DNA from: Coriobacteriia bacterium
Lineage (GTDB): Bacteria > Actinomycetota > Coriobacteriia > Anaerosomatales > JAAXUF01
NCBI GenBank assembly: GCA_013334745.1
Contig: JAAXWY010000007.1
Location: 1 to 64,000 of the forward strand
Length of the DNA stretch: 64,000 nucleotides
Direction of reading: 5' to 3'
Part shown: positions 16,044 through 25,682 of the stretch, piece by piece
How the letters are laid out: each line of letters opens with the position of its first letter
How positions within the stretch are numbered: position 1 is the first letter of the stretch
Translations under genes and position numbers: made by a program
The notes under the pieces: model-generated
Seen by the model: the letters and a program-made list of their open reading frames with translations, nothing else
Told to the model about the DNA's origin: nothing
Databases searched by the model: none

Positions 16044-17141
16044 TCAGGCGGACAGTGACGTCGTGGAGACGAACGGTGGCTTCACGACTGTGGCCGGTAC
16101 GGTCTTCCTGCGAATCTCAATCTCAAATGCGGTGCCCGCGGCGGCAAGCGCCGCAGGTACGTATGCGGTGGCGATTCCCGTCTCAAGCGTGGGCGAGAAG
16201 CTGCCGCTCGCTACCTTACCCACCACCTCGCCTGCGTGCAACACGCTCATTCCGGGACGCGGGATGGCGCCCTCGACGGTCATCCCGACGAGCTTGGTCG
16301 CGGGCCCGGCCGCGCGCACCGACGCGACCGCTTCAGCGCCGATGTAGCCGTCCTTTGCCTTCGGGACCACCCATCCGAGACCCGCCGAAACGGGGTCGAT
16401 GGTGCGGTCCATGTCATTGCCGTAAAGCGGATAGCCCATCTCGAGTCGCAGGGTGTCCCGCGCACCGAGTCCTGCTGGGCTGACCTCGGGGAACGAGAGC
16501 AGCACGCGCCAGACCGCTGCGGCGTCCGAAGCGCGGCACACGATCTCGACGCCATCCTCGCCCGTGTACCCGGTACGCGCGATGAGCGTCGTGATGCCGT
16601 CCAGCGAGCCCCCTCCGACCTCGAAACGATCGGGCGGGGCCCAGCCTTCGCCCGCGAGCTCCGAGATGATGGCAAGCGCCTTCGGTCCCTGGAGCGCGAT
16701 GAGCGCGGTCCTATCCGACTCGTCAACGACCTCGAGGCCCTCGGGTGCGTGCGCCGAGATCCACGCGAAGTCCGTCTCGGCGTTCGATGCATTCGCGATG
16801 ATCAGGTACTCAATGTCGCCGGTGTGGTAGACGATGAGGTCGTCGATGATGTGGCCGTCCTCGTCGAGCATGAGCGTGTACTGCGCCTGCCCGATCGGCG
16901 AGATGCGCGTGATGTCGTTGGTGAACAGGCCCTGCAAGAACTCGGTTGCACCGATGCCGAAGACGCGAAACTCGGCCATGTGACAGACGTCGAACACGCC
17001 CGCCGATGAGCGCACGCTGCGGTGCTCTTCGATGATGCCGTGGTACTGGACGGGCATCTCCCATCCCGCGAACGGAACCATGCGTGCACCGAGTGCGAGG
17101 TGCTCTTCGTACAGGGGCGTGCGCTTGAGCGCGTCAGACAT
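16044..17141 (-). CDS. gcvT: Glycine cleavage T-protein (aminomethyltransferase)
   Basis: This 365-residue folate-dependent enzyme moves the methylene group from aminomethyl-GcvH to tetrahydrofolate and releases ammonia. Motifs: [38 protein letters not shown] (the catalytic-region Asp) and [12 protein letters not shown]. Start ATG 17141 has GGAAGG eight bases upstream; an in-frame GTG nine bases further is less likely. It is the first gene of the gcv operon, 86 bases from the dacA stop. I looked for a glycine riboswitch there; the gap is too short and lacks its conserved core. Confidence 0.96.
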   Translation of the reverse strand: MSDALKRTPLYEEHLALGARMVPFAGWEMPVQYHGIIEEHRSVRSSAGVFDVCHMAEFRVFGIGATEFLQGLFTNDITRISPIGQAQYTLMLDEDGHIIDDLIVYHTGDIEYLIIANASNAETDFAWISAHAPEGLEVVDESDRTALIALQGPKALAIISELAGEGWAPPDRFEVGGGSLDGITTLIARTGYTGEDGVEIVCRASDAAAVWRVLLSFPEVSPAGLGARDTLRLEMGYPLYGNDMDRTIDPVSAGLGWVVPKAKDGYIGAEAVASVRAAGPATKLVGMTVEGAIPRPGMSVLHAGEVVGKVASGSFSPTLETGIATAYVPAALAAAGTAFEIEIRRKTVPATVVKPPFVSTTSLSA

Positions 17142-17227
17142 TGAGTTCACCTTCCACGTGAATCCATGGGCCCGTCAGTGACCCGTCGAGAACGATAGCG
17201 CAGCAAGCGGGCCACGCAACCATCAGA

Positions 17228-18457
17228 TCAGCCGAACACCGCACGCCAACCACGGACTATGCCCGTCCACGCCCACTGGAACGGATTAGGACGCCCGACG
17301 TCCTGGGTCGCGACGAGTGGCAGACCGGCGATCTGACGCCCATCTTGTGTGAACGTCACGGCCCCAACCCTGTCGCCCACGTGCACCGGAGCTCGCACCG
17401 ATGCGATGGTCACGGTACGAAGAATCGGTCCGTTCAGATCAAGCACCGTGGCCGATGAATCCTCGGAGATCGCCGCGGCGACGGCAACGTCGAGGTAGTT
17501 GCTCACGGGAGCCTCCCCGACCACCGTTCCGGCCGTAGCGAGCTCTTGTGGTCGGTAATGGGCAAATCCCCAGTCCAACAGATTGCGCGCGTCCTGAAAG
17601 CGCATCTGATCGGAGTCGGTTCCAAGCACCACACCATAGAGAAGGACCCCGTTTCGCACGGCAGCCGAGACGACCGAGTAGCCAGCCGAGTCGGTGTTGC
17701 CGGTCTTGATGCCGATGGCGCCTCGGTAGTTCCCGAGCAGCAGGTCCGTGCTCTCGAGCCTGTGCTTGTACCCCCGGCGGCCGATGACGGCCTTCTTCTG
17801 ACGCACGATGCGCCGGAACTCCGGCTTGTCCATGGCGTAGCGAGCCATGAGTGCGAGATCGGCCGCTGTCGAGTAGTGGCCCGAGGCATCGAGTCCGTGT
17901 GGATTCTCGAAATGCGTGCTCTTCATGCCGAGTTCGCGGGCCTTGCGATTCATGAGCACCACGAACTCATCTTCCGAACCGCCCACGTGCAACGCGAGCG
18001 CGGTAGCAGCATCGTTACCCGACTTCACGAGCATCGCCTGCAGCAGTTCGCTGACGGTGAGCTTCTCGCCGGGCACCAGATACGCCGTGGACTGGCCGAC
18101 CGATGCGGCCTCCCGTGGCACCGTGACGACCTCATCGAGCTTGGCTTTCTCGAGCACGACGATGGCCGTCATGATCTTGGTGATGCTCGCCATCGAGCGG
18201 CGCTCGCCTGCTCTTCGGCTCCAGAGTACGCGCCCATCGGCGTCGGAGAGCAGACCGGCCTCCATCGAGACGTCCGGCAAGGCGCCGATCGCAAGGCCTC
18301 GGGCAGCAGCGGTCCTGCCGTCGACGAGGTCACTCGAGCGTGGCTTCGCGACGGCCGATACTACAGGCGACAGAAGCACAAGAACGATGAGCGCCGTCCA
18401 TAGGAACCCTGACGGGCGCGTGGGGGTGCATGGTTTCGTGAAAATGCGCATAGCCAT
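17228..18457 (-). CDS. D-alanyl-D-alanine carboxypeptidase (PBP, peptidase S11)
   Basis: This 409-residue low-molecular-weight penicillin-binding protein trims the terminal D-Ala of peptidoglycan stems. All three active-site motifs are present: Ser91-x-x-Lys94 (SITK), Ser146-Gly-Asn and Lys251-Thr-Gly. It has an N-terminal hydrophobic signal (FLWTALIVLVLLSPVVSAVA) and a C-terminal extension (about 290-409) like the PBP5-C beta domain, ending in a hydrophobic/aromatic stretch that may hold it at the membrane. Start at 18457 or 18451 cannot be decided; neither has a clear ribosome site. Divergent from the gene at 18576. Confidence 0.93.
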   Translation of the reverse strand: MAMRIFTKPCTPTRPSGFLWTALIVLVLLSPVVSAVAKPRSSDLVDGRTAAARGLAIGALPDVSMEAGLLSDADGRVLWSRRAGERRSMASITKIMTAIVVLEKAKLDEVVTVPREAASVGQSTAYLVPGEKLTVSELLQAMLVKSGNDAATALALHVGGSEDEFVVLMNRKARELGMKSTHFENPHGLDASGHYSTAADLALMARYAMDKPEFRRIVRQKKAVIGRRGYKHRLESTDLLLGNYRGAIGIKTGNTDSAGYSVVSAAVRNGVLLYGVVLGTDSDQMRFQDARNLLDWGFAHYRPQELATAGTVVGEAPVSNYLDVAVAAAISEDSSATVLDLNGPILRTVTIASVRAPVHVGDRVGAVTFTQDGRQIAGLPLVATQDVGRPNPFQWAWTGIVRGWRAVFG

Positions 18458-18575
18458 CCGGCTGACGTAGGAGCAAACTGATTCTGGTCGACCGCCGTCT
18501 GAGCACGGCGAAGACCGATTCCGAGTGTACTACGAAGGTATGCCAGGTAAGCCCGTATGGGGACGGGAGCACATC

Positions 18576-19400
18576 GTGCAGTACTCGCAATTCGAACGCC
18601 TCATCATCGGTGCCACCGCGCTACTCGTGGTCTTCACGCTCGCAGCATCGTTCGCCGCCGGTAGTGCGGATGTCGCTGAGATCGTGGGACAGCTCGCAAT
18701 CGTCGGCGTCATGGCGGTGGCCGTCCATTGGGGGCGAAGGCGGGGAACCGTGGCCGCGCTGATCGCGTGCCTCCTCTACCTTGCGCTGCGAATGCCGGTC
18801 ATTGCCGCGGGCGCGACGCCGCAGGCCCTCCTACTCGTCGCGTCCCGGTTCGCGGGATACTGCCTGGTAGGCATCGTCGGTGGCGAGATCTTCGGGCGGG
18901 TGAAGTACCTCTTCGCGGCTGAGGGAAACGAAGGCGCGCTCGATGAGTGGAGCCGCGTCTATAGCCAGCGACATGCCGCCATCTCGCTCATGCAGGCGAT
19001 TGAACGCTCCGAGAGATACGGCGAAGGGTTCGCTGTGGTGCTGCTGAGACTCGAGACCTCGCTGACAGCGAGCCAGCGACCCGAGCAACTACGGAGTCTA
19101 GTCCGCGCCGTGGCGGCCATTCTTCGCGACGACGTGCGGATGGTCGATGACGTCGCTCGTCTCGACGATGGGCGATTCTTTGTGTTGCTCCCTCACACGC
19201 CCGGGGCTGCTGCACCGATCGTCGCCGACCGGGTCGCCGCAAGCGTCCGCCACACCGTTGGCGCAACAGCCGAGCAGGTCACGACGCAGACACTCGGCGC
19301 AGACACCGACATCGATGTCTTGCGTCACCTTCTGGTCGAGATCGCACCCGAGCAGGCTGCCGATACGGACGCCGATGCTCAGGCGGTGTCTGGAGCGTAA
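18576..19400 (+). CDS. Membrane protein with degenerate GGDEF domain
   Basis: This 274-residue protein has about four N-terminal transmembrane helices (8-105) and a C-terminal cytoplasmic domain (about 125-260) that follows the GGDEF fold: SLMQAIERSERYGEGFAVVLL, then VDDVARLDDGRFFVLLPHT exactly where active enzymes read R-GGDEF-VLL. The signature is DDGRF, so it should not make c-di-GMP; such domains can bind nucleotides or partners. Start GTG 18576 was chosen because GGGACGGGAG lies six bases upstream and homologous membrane starts are near here; an in-frame start at 18525 is possible. Its 3' end overlaps the convergent ACT gene by 22 bases. Confidence 0.72.
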   Translation: MQYSQFERLIIGATALLVVFTLAASFAAGSADVAEIVGQLAIVGVMAVAVHWGRRRGTVAALIACLLYLALRMPVIAAGATPQALLLVASRFAGYCLVGIVGGEIFGRVKYLFAAEGNEGALDEWSRVYSQRHAAISLMQAIERSERYGEGFAVVLLRLETSLTASQRPEQLRSLVRAVAAILRDDVRMVDDVARLDDGRFFVLLPHTPGAAAPIVADRVAASVRHTVGATAEQVTTQTLGADTDIDVLRHLLVEIAPEQAADTDADAQAVSGA

Positions 19401-19813
19401 AGGTCGGACTCCTCGAGTACTCGGAAGCCCGCAGCACGCAACACGTCCTCGGCGTTGGGTGCGTCGATTTTGAAGACGTCGACCGCCGCATCGCCCGTGG
19501 GCTCGACGAAGCAGTAGGCGTACTCGATGTTGATGCCGGATCTGCCGAGTGCCTCGAGGACGTCGGCAAGTCCACCGGGGCGCTGAGGCACCTCGACAGC
19601 GACCACCGGCGTCAGCTTCGCGCTGAACGCGAGCGCGTCGAGAATCTCCTTGGCCTTGTGAGGCGAGTCGGTGATGATGCGCACGACCCCGAACTGCTCG
19701 GTGTCGGCGACCATGAGGGCATGCATGTTGATGCCGGCGTCGCCCAGGGCCCGAGTGAGCTCGCTGAGCCGTCCGGCGCTGTTCTCGAGAAAGACCGAAA
19801 GCTGCTGGATCAT
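19379..19813 (-). CDS. Tandem ACT-domain protein, PaaK-associated
   Basis: This 144-residue paralogue of the protein at 3178-3594 has two ACT repeats (QLSVFLENSAGRLSELTRAL and EVPQRPGGLADVLEALGRSG). ACT proteins of this type often accompany phenylacetate-CoA ligases in anaerobes. Start ATG 19813 lies four bases after the paaK stop (TAA), so the two are co-transcribed. The ligand is probably an amino acid or aryl acid handled by the ligase or by IorAB (inference). Convergent with the degenerate-GGDEF gene. Confidence 0.87.
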   Translation of the reverse strand: MIQQLSVFLENSAGRLSELTRALGDAGINMHALMVADTEQFGVVRIITDSPHKAKEILDALAFSAKLTPVVAVEVPQRPGGLADVLEALGRSGINIEYAYCFVEPTGDAAVDVFKIDAPNAEDVLRAAGFRVLEESDLYAPDTA

Positions 19814-19817
19814 GGCC

Positions 19818-21125
19818 TTACGCACCCCCCTGCTCGTTGCGAAGGTCGAGCACACGCTTGGCTTTTCCTTCGCTGCGTGCAATCGACTTCGGTTCAACGA
19901 GTTTGACGTTGATGGACACGGCCAGCGCCGATTCGATGTCGCCCTTCACCTTGCGCTGCAATCGCTCGAGTTCGCGTACCTCGTCGAATTGGAAGTCCGG
20001 CGCGACTTCGACCTGAACCTCAACGTGGTCCAGCGCACCCTTCTTGGTGAGTACGAGCTGGTAGTGCCGCGCCACTCCCGGGACCCCGGCGAGCACCTGC
20101 TCGATCTGGCTGGGGAACACGTTCACGCCGCGGATGATGAGCATATCGTCGGTGCGCCCGGTGATGCGCTCCATGCGCCGAAACGTCCGGCCACACGCAC
20201 ACGATCCCGGGATGATTCGCGAAATGTCGCGAGTGCGGTAGCGGATGACCGGTATGCCTTCTTTGGTGAGCGTGGTGAAGACGACCTCGCCGTACTCCCC
20301 GTCCGGCACCGCCTCAAGCGTCTCAGGGTCGAGGATCTCGATGAGGAAGTGGTCCTCGAACACGTGCAGCCCGTTCTGGTGAACGCACTCGGATGCGACG
20401 CCGGGCCCCATGATCTCGGAGAGCCCGTAGATGTCGATAGCCGTGATCCCGAGAAGATCCTCGATCTGGCGGCGCATGTTCTCGCTCCACGGCTCCGCAC
20501 CGAAGACGCCGATTCGCAGCGGTAGGTCGCGCGGGTCGATCCCCATCTCCTTGGCGGTCTCGCCGATAAGAACGGCATAGCTCGGCGTGCATGCGAGAAC
20601 CGTGACGCCGAAATCCTTGAGGATCTGGACCTGGCGCTTGGTGTTGCCCCCGGAGACCGGAATCGTGAGAGCGCCGAGGCGCTCGGAGCCGTAGTGCGCG
20701 CCCAGACCTCCCGTGAACAGCCCGTAGCCGTATGTGACCTGCATGACATCGTCAGCACTTGCACCCGCCGACGCGAACGTGCGTGCCATGAGATCCGCCC
20801 AGCGATCGATATCGCCCGCCGTGTAGCCGACGACGGTGATCTGGCCGGTGGTACCCGACGACGAGTGCACGCGAACGATGTCGCGCAACGGTGCTGCGAA
20901 CATGCCGTACGGGTAGGCGGAGCGCATGTCGTCCTTGACGGTGAACGGCACGCGAGCGAGATCCTCAAGCGTCACGAGGCTGTCGGGATCGAACCCGGCT
21001 GCGTCGAACTTCTCTCGGTAGAGCGGGACGTTCTCATAGACCGCACGAAGTCGGTCCTGCAGCCGCTTAAGCTGCAACTCCTCGAGCTGCGTACGCGGCA
21101 TCGATTCGAGATCCGGTTGGAACAC
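19818..21125 (-). CDS. paaK: Phenylacetate-CoA ligase
   Basis: This 435-residue AMP-forming adenylate enzyme activates phenylacetate or related aryl acids with CoA. The P-loop reads VHSSSGTTGQITVVGYT, followed by the PaaK-specific blocks QVTYGYGLFTGGLGAHYG and GLSEIMGPGV, with a C-terminal lid domain (ITGRTDDMLIIRGVNVFPSQIE). Length matches the PaaK family. It starts with GTG after GGGGGAAGC. With IorAB it may run toward aryl acid release and ATP-equivalent formation, or in the activating direction; the sequence does not tell. Paired with an ACT gene. Confidence 0.95.
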   Translation of the reverse strand: MFQPDLESMPRTQLEELQLKRLQDRLRAVYENVPLYREKFDAAGFDPDSLVTLEDLARVPFTVKDDMRSAYPYGMFAAPLRDIVRVHSSSGTTGQITVVGYTAGDIDRWADLMARTFASAGASADDVMQVTYGYGLFTGGLGAHYGSERLGALTIPVSGGNTKRQVQILKDFGVTVLACTPSYAVLIGETAKEMGIDPRDLPLRIGVFGAEPWSENMRRQIEDLLGITAIDIYGLSEIMGPGVASECVHQNGLHVFEDHFLIEILDPETLEAVPDGEYGEVVFTTLTKEGIPVIRYRTRDISRIIPGSCACGRTFRRMERITGRTDDMLIIRGVNVFPSQIEQVLAGVPGVARHYQLVLTKKGALDHVEVQVEVAPDFQFDEVRELERLQRKVKGDIESALAVSINVKLVEPKSIARSEGKAKRVLDLRNEQGGA

Positions 21126-21167
21126 GCTTCCCCCTCCCCGCTTCCCGCACGCCGCGAGAAACTTCCG

Positions 21168-23021
21168 CTAGTTCGGCCCCGCGGTATCCGTCGCGGGCTT
21201 CGATGCTTTCGGTTTCGTGCCTACTCTGACGATTTCGACCTTCGGGCGATAGACCGACTTGAAGGTGTCGACGCGGATGACCTTGCCATCCTTCTTGACC
21301 GTTCGGGTAACGGTGCACGTACGGCCGGTCACGCCCGGATCCTCCACGACCGTCTTGCCCTCAGTGAGCTTGGGATCCTTGGTCTTCTCGGTGGGGAACG
21401 GCTTCTCATTCGAGAACGCGCTTGTCTTCGAGGTGACCTTGTAGCCGGGATCGGTTCCGTACAGCGAGATGGTGATCGACCCGGCGCTGTACGAAACCGA
21501 GATCAGCATCCAGTCGTCGGTATCGTTCTTGAACTTCAGGTCAGGGCCGCCCCACGAAACGGTAGCGTCTCGACCTTTGGGGTAGTGCGAGATGTAGAAC
21601 GAGTGGTTGTGGCGTTCGAGCACGGGGATTCCCGAGAGGAACACGGTGTTGAACAGCGTGGTGCCGACCTGGCAGATGCCTCCACCGAGCTGCGGGACCA
21701 ACTTGCCATCGACGATCGCGTTGGCCTCCTGGTAGCCCTTCGCAGCGGTTCGCTGGCCGATCGCCTTGTTGAACGAGAAGGTACCGCCGGGCTTGACGAG
21801 CTTGCCGTCGAGCGAGTCACCGAGGAGGTGGATGTTGTTCACACGCGGCCGGTTGCCCGCCGTGTAGTAGGTGGTATACGTCGAGATGCGCTTCTTGATA
21901 TTCATCGCGCGCGCCATCTCGGTGGTGAGAGCCGGAACCGTCTTGTGCGTGTGCAGCTGTACGACACGCGGCTGCTCGGTGGGCAGTCGCGTCGCGGCTG
22001 TCAGCGCGGCTCCCAACGCCTCGAAGTCCGGGCCGATACCCACCTTGGACGGCACGATCGTGACCTTGCCGGCGCGCGTGCTGAACTTGGCGTCCCGCGC
22101 AGGATTGCCGACCGCCTTGCCTAAGACCGGCTGCAGACTCTCCGAAGCAAGTTCCGAGGAGATGACGGGCTCAAGCACCCACGGCGCGTCCGAAGCGGGC
22201 TGCGACTTCTCGAACTCGATGAGCTTCGCGAGCTTCTTCTCCGACAGCTCCCACGACTTCTTGTCGAACGTGATCGTGGCGGGTGCCGAGACCATCGTCT
22301 CTGCGGTCGACTTCGCGGCAGCCGCGGCCGGATCGCTCACGTCCGCCTCTGCCTTGTGTACGGGCGCATCGATGTTGTGCTCGTCAGCAGTGAAGGTCGC
22401 CAGCAACGTGGCCGAAAGCGCCGCTCGGTCGAGAAGCACGCCGGATTCAGCGGGTGAGGTCTCAAACGTGGTGCCCTTGACGGAGACGGCTGCATCCACA
22501 GGTACAACGTCGGTGTCGGCGGCAATCGTGCCGATGAGCTCGTTGAGCTTGGCGTCGTCGGCGATGCCGGTCGCAGGCAGCTTCGAAGCGCCAAACCACG
22601 CGGAGAAGTTTGTCTTGAGGTTGGCGAAGAAGCCTTGGTCACGACCGACCGCTGCTGCCGACGCCGCGAGGGCGTTGTAGTCGTAGGTCAGCGCGAGATC
22701 CTTAGACGCGACCTCCCACTCCTTGCCGTTGTAGCGGATGTTGACCGGGGCCGAGGTCTTCTTGGGGATCTCGGCTGAGAGCGTGGCGACGGCCTTCTCG
22801 GCGGTCATGCCGCCTACGTCGATCCCGCCGACGGTTACGCCGGGATGGATGCGGCCGACGCTGAACGCAGCGTCCACGCCGATGAGCGCCGGCACCACGG
22901 CGATGACCCCCACCAGCGCGAAAACAACCCACGTCGTCGACTGAGGGTTGCTCTTGCTGGGGCGATTGCGGTGCGCACGAGGCGGCCGGGGCTCGTATGT
23001 CTCGGGGTTGAAATCGTCCAA
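21168..23021 (-). CDS. VanW-family cell-surface protein with G5 domain
   Basis: This 617-residue protein is membrane anchored by one N-terminal helix (WVVFALVGVIAVVPALIGV) and otherwise extracellular. It has two peptidoglycan-binding-type repeats (about 60-330, each opening G-I-V-GGM-AEKA-type or equivalent), then a VanW domain (about 385-520: NNIHLLGDSLDGKLVKPGGT, LVPQLGGGICQVGTTLFN, HNHSFYISHYPKGRDAT) and a C-terminal G5-like domain (TVVEDPGVTGRTCTVTRTVK). Domain order fits YoaR/VanW envelope proteins; it is no evidence for vancomycin resistance. The start is uncertain: TTG 23021 has no ribosome site and a TATACA box lies only four bases upstream. Confidence 0.85.
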   Translation of the reverse strand: MDDFNPETYEPRPPRAHRNRPSKSNPQSTTWVVFALVGVIAVVPALIGVDAAFSVGRIHPGVTVGGIDVGGMTAEKAVATLSAEIPKKTSAPVNIRYNGKEWEVASKDLALTYDYNALAASAAAVGRDQGFFANLKTNFSAWFGASKLPATGIADDAKLNELIGTIAADTDVVPVDAAVSVKGTTFETSPAESGVLLDRAALSATLLATFTADEHNIDAPVHKAEADVSDPAAAAAKSTAETMVSAPATITFDKKSWELSEKKLAKLIEFEKSQPASDAPWVLEPVISSELASESLQPVLGKAVGNPARDAKFSTRAGKVTIVPSKVGIGPDFEALGAALTAATRLPTEQPRVVQLHTHKTVPALTTEMARAMNIKKRISTYTTYYTAGNRPRVNNIHLLGDSLDGKLVKPGGTFSFNKAIGQRTAAKGYQEANAIVDGKLVPQLGGGICQVGTTLFNTVFLSGIPVLERHNHSFYISHYPKGRDATVSWGGPDLKFKNDTDDWMLISVSYSAGSITISLYGTDPGYKVTSKTSAFSNEKPFPTEKTKDPKLTEGKTVVEDPGVTGRTCTVTRTVKKDGKVIRVDTFKSVYRPKVEIVRVGTKPKASKPATDTAGPN

Positions 23022-23168
23022 CTGTGTATAGCGCTCTCTCGAAGGTGCGCGGGGAAGTACGTTTTGCGGGTAGCAACGAACATACCGTCACGTCACCCAG
23101 GCATCGGACGCGCGGCGGTGAAGGGTATTCTAGCAGGTCAAGGCCTCAAAAGCCAGCCTCACGATGTC

Positions 23169-25682
23169 TCACGGCGCCGAGATGGCGTCCTCGACCAGAC
23201 GAGTCCACTGTTGGACGCGCGCAACGGCGACGTCATCGGAAGCACCTTCGGCCCATACCGTGACACTCGGCTCGCTCTGGTCGGGCAGCACGAGCGCCCA
23301 TCCATCCGAGTAGTGAACCCGAACGCCTTCGGAGAGATCGGCGTCCATGCCCGACGCCCGCTCGGTGACGATGCGCATGACCGTGCCCTTGCGGTCGACC
23401 GGGCACAACACGGTCTGCTCGGCCTTGTGGAACTCGGGGAGCGATGCGACGACGTCCGCCAGACTCATGCCCGTCTTGGCAAGCATCCGCGAGACCATGC
23501 CGGTCGCCAGCACTCCGTCGTAGGCCGGGAAGAAGTCACCGAAGATGAAGCCGCCACTCATCGACCCTGCGAACGCGGCGTCGCCCTCGAGCACGGCGGC
23601 GGCCAACGGCCTGCGCGAGCGTCCCGGCCGGATTACCTCGCGGCCATAGCGCGCTGCAATCGCGTCGACGACCTGCGAGGCCGCGAGCGGCACCGCGATG
23701 TGACCGGGCTCGCCATCGCGCGTACGGCACCAGAGGTCGATGACGGCGTGGAGCGCCGTATCGCCGTCGAGAAGCCGCCCTTCGTGGGTGAGCAATCGGA
23801 TCCGCTCCGCGCCCCAATCGAACACGACGCCCATGTCGGCGCCGAACAGCTCGACGGCGCGAGCGAGCTCGACGAGGCCCTCCTCGGTGGGCTTCTCGGA
23901 TGGTGCTGAGGTCGCCTCGGAATCGACGACGCCGTTGACCGCGATCAGATTCATGTGCCAGCCGTGAGCGACCTGCGGCAGGATGAAGGAAGCGGTGCCG
24001 CCGGCCATGTCGGCGACGACCTTGCGCCACTCCGTGCCAAGGTCGAAGTCCGCGATGGCCTCCTTCAGCGCCGCAGAGTAGTACTCCAGCGGCCGCGGCG
24101 GATAGAGAATCTCGCCGACCTCGTCGAAGAACGCGCGGCGGAACTCCTCACGGAAGTACAGCCGCTCGATCTTCTTCTGCTCCCAGGGCGCGATGTCGAG
24201 CCCGTTACTGTCGAAGAACCGGATCTCGAGCGACTGCGGCTCACGCATCGAACCCGACACGTGAATACCGCCGACGCAGCGCGTCTTCTGAGTCGTGAAT
24301 CGGCTGACTGCCGGTGAAGCGACGCGCAGGTCGCGAACGTTGATGCCGGCGGCGTTGAGACCCGCAACCATCGCCCGCTTGATCATGCGGGCCGCTCGCG
24401 TGGTATCGCGCGTGACCACGACGTGTCCGCCCACCGGGAGAAGCGACCCGAACGCCTCGGCGGCCTTGATGCCGAGTTCGGGAGTGATGTCGACGCCCAC
24501 GAGTCCCTGGATGCCGGCATCGCCGAAGAGCGAGCGCACGCCGGTGGACTCCCAGATGAGCGAGGAGTTGACGGTCGCGTAGGGCTCGATGCGCTTGTAC
24601 GGGAAGATCTGGACGCCGGTGCCGACCCTCGAGTCCCGCCCGATGACCGACTCGTCTCCGACGACGGCACCCATGTCGATCGACGCCCGCGCCCGCACGT
24701 CGACGTGACGGCACAACACCGCGCCCTCGATGGTCGCGCCGCGCCCGACGAAGGTGTCGCTCCACAGAACCGAGTGCGTGACCCGGCAGTCGGTGCCGAT
24801 GACGCAGTTGTCGCCGATGACCGTGAAGTCGCCGATACGAGCACCGGCGCGCACGCGCACGTTCTCGCCGATGACCACACCTTCGCCCAGCGTTACGTTC
24901 TCCTCGATCTTCGCCGATTCCGCGACCCACAGCCCCTCGCTCGCGTGCACCCCGGGGACGTGGATGTGCGCCTTGCCGGCGAGGATGTCGCGATGGACCT
25001 CGACGTAGCTCTCGCGGCTGCCCACGTCGCACCAGTAGCCGTCCACGGCGATGCCGTAGAGCTTGTGACCCTCGGCCATGAGCTTGGGGAACAGCTCGGA
25101 GGAGAAGTCGTAGGGCTCGCCTTCGGGGATGTAGTCGAGCACCCACGACTCGACGACGTAGATGCCGGTGTTGATCGTGTCCGAGAAGACCTGGCCCCAC
25201 GTCGGCTTCTCCAGAAAGCGCTCGATGAGGCCGTCGCCGTCGGTGACCACGACGCCGAAGTCGAGCGGGTCGTCCACGCGCTTGAGCGCGATGGTGACGG
25301 CAGCTCCCTTAGCCTTATGGAACGCGATGACCTCCGTCAGGTCGATATCGGTCATCGCGTCGCCCGATATGACGAGGAACGGCTCCTCGCCCTCAAGCAG
25401 GGCGTGCGCGTTCTTCACCGACCCTGCAGTGCCAAGCGGCGACTCCTCGACAGCGTACGAGATGTCGACGCCCCACTCCTCGCCCTGCCCGAAGTAGTCC
25501 TGGATGACCCTCGGCATGAATGCGAGCGTGGCGACGACATCGGTGATGCCGTGATGCTTGACCAGGCCGAGGATGTGCTCCATCACCGGCTGATTGACTA
25601 TCGGCACCATCGGCTTGGGGCGAAGCGACGTCAGAGGGCGAAGTCGCGTGCCCTCCCCGCCGGCCATGATGACTGCCTTCAT
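23169..25682 (-). CDS. Sugar-1-phosphate nucleotidyltransferase fused to degenerate phosphomannomutase
   Basis: This 837-residue fusion has three parts. Residues 1-235 form an intact nucleotidyltransferase ([11 protein letters not shown], Lys23 in RPKPMVP, SGDAMTD, EKP, NTGIY), of the mannose-1-phosphate guanylyltransferase or glucose-1-phosphate type. Residues 250-375 are a left-handed beta-helix of hexapeptide repeats. Residues 380-837 are a phosphohexomutase fold in which all four active-site loops are altered: TASHNP is SGSMREP (476-482), DGDxDR is DWGAER (622-627), GGEMSGH is AGSMSGG (705-711) and the phosphate loop RPSGTEP is LPDQSEP. The mutase half is probably inactive or regulatory. 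ATG overlaps the pgsA stop (ATGA) and follows AGGAGG. Likely supplies nucleotide sugar for envelope glycans. Confidence 0.87.
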   Translation of the reverse strand: MKAVIMAGGEGTRLRPLTSLRPKPMVPIVNQPVMEHILGLVKHHGITDVVATLAFMPRVIQDYFGQGEEWGVDISYAVEESPLGTAGSVKNAHALLEGEEPFLVISGDAMTDIDLTEVIAFHKAKGAAVTIALKRVDDPLDFGVVVTDGDGLIERFLEKPTWGQVFSDTINTGIYVVESWVLDYIPEGEPYDFSSELFPKLMAEGHKLYGIAVDGYWCDVGSRESYVEVHRDILAGKAHIHVPGVHASEGLWVAESAKIEENVTLGEGVVIGENVRVRAGARIGDFTVIGDNCVIGTDCRVTHSVLWSDTFVGRGATIEGAVLCRHVDVRARASIDMGAVVGDESVIGRDSRVGTGVQIFPYKRIEPYATVNSSLIWESTGVRSLFGDAGIQGLVGVDITPELGIKAAEAFGSLLPVGGHVVVTRDTTRAARMIKRAMVAGLNAAGINVRDLRVASPAVSRFTTQKTRCVGGIHVSGSMREPQSLEIRFFDSNGLDIAPWEQKKIERLYFREEFRRAFFDEVGEILYPPRPLEYYSAALKEAIADFDLGTEWRKVVADMAGGTASFILPQVAHGWHMNLIAVNGVVDSEATSAPSEKPTEEGLVELARAVELFGADMGVVFDWGAERIRLLTHEGRLLDGDTALHAVIDLWCRTRDGEPGHIAVPLAASQVVDAIAARYGREVIRPGRSRRPLAAAVLEGDAAFAGSMSGGFIFGDFFPAYDGVLATGMVSRMLAKTGMSLADVVASLPEFHKAEQTVLCPVDRKGTVMRIVTERASGMDADLSEGVRVHYSDGWALVLPDQSEPSVTVWAEGASDDVAVARVQQWTRLVEDAISAP

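Noticed and set aside
17142-17227. Glycine riboswitch before gcvT
   Set aside because: Only 86 bases are free and the conserved riboswitch core is not present.
21168-23021. VanW protein as evidence of vancomycin resistance
   Set aside because: VanW-domain proteins with peptidoglycan-binding repeats and G5 are ordinary envelope proteins. No vanHAX-type genes lie nearby.
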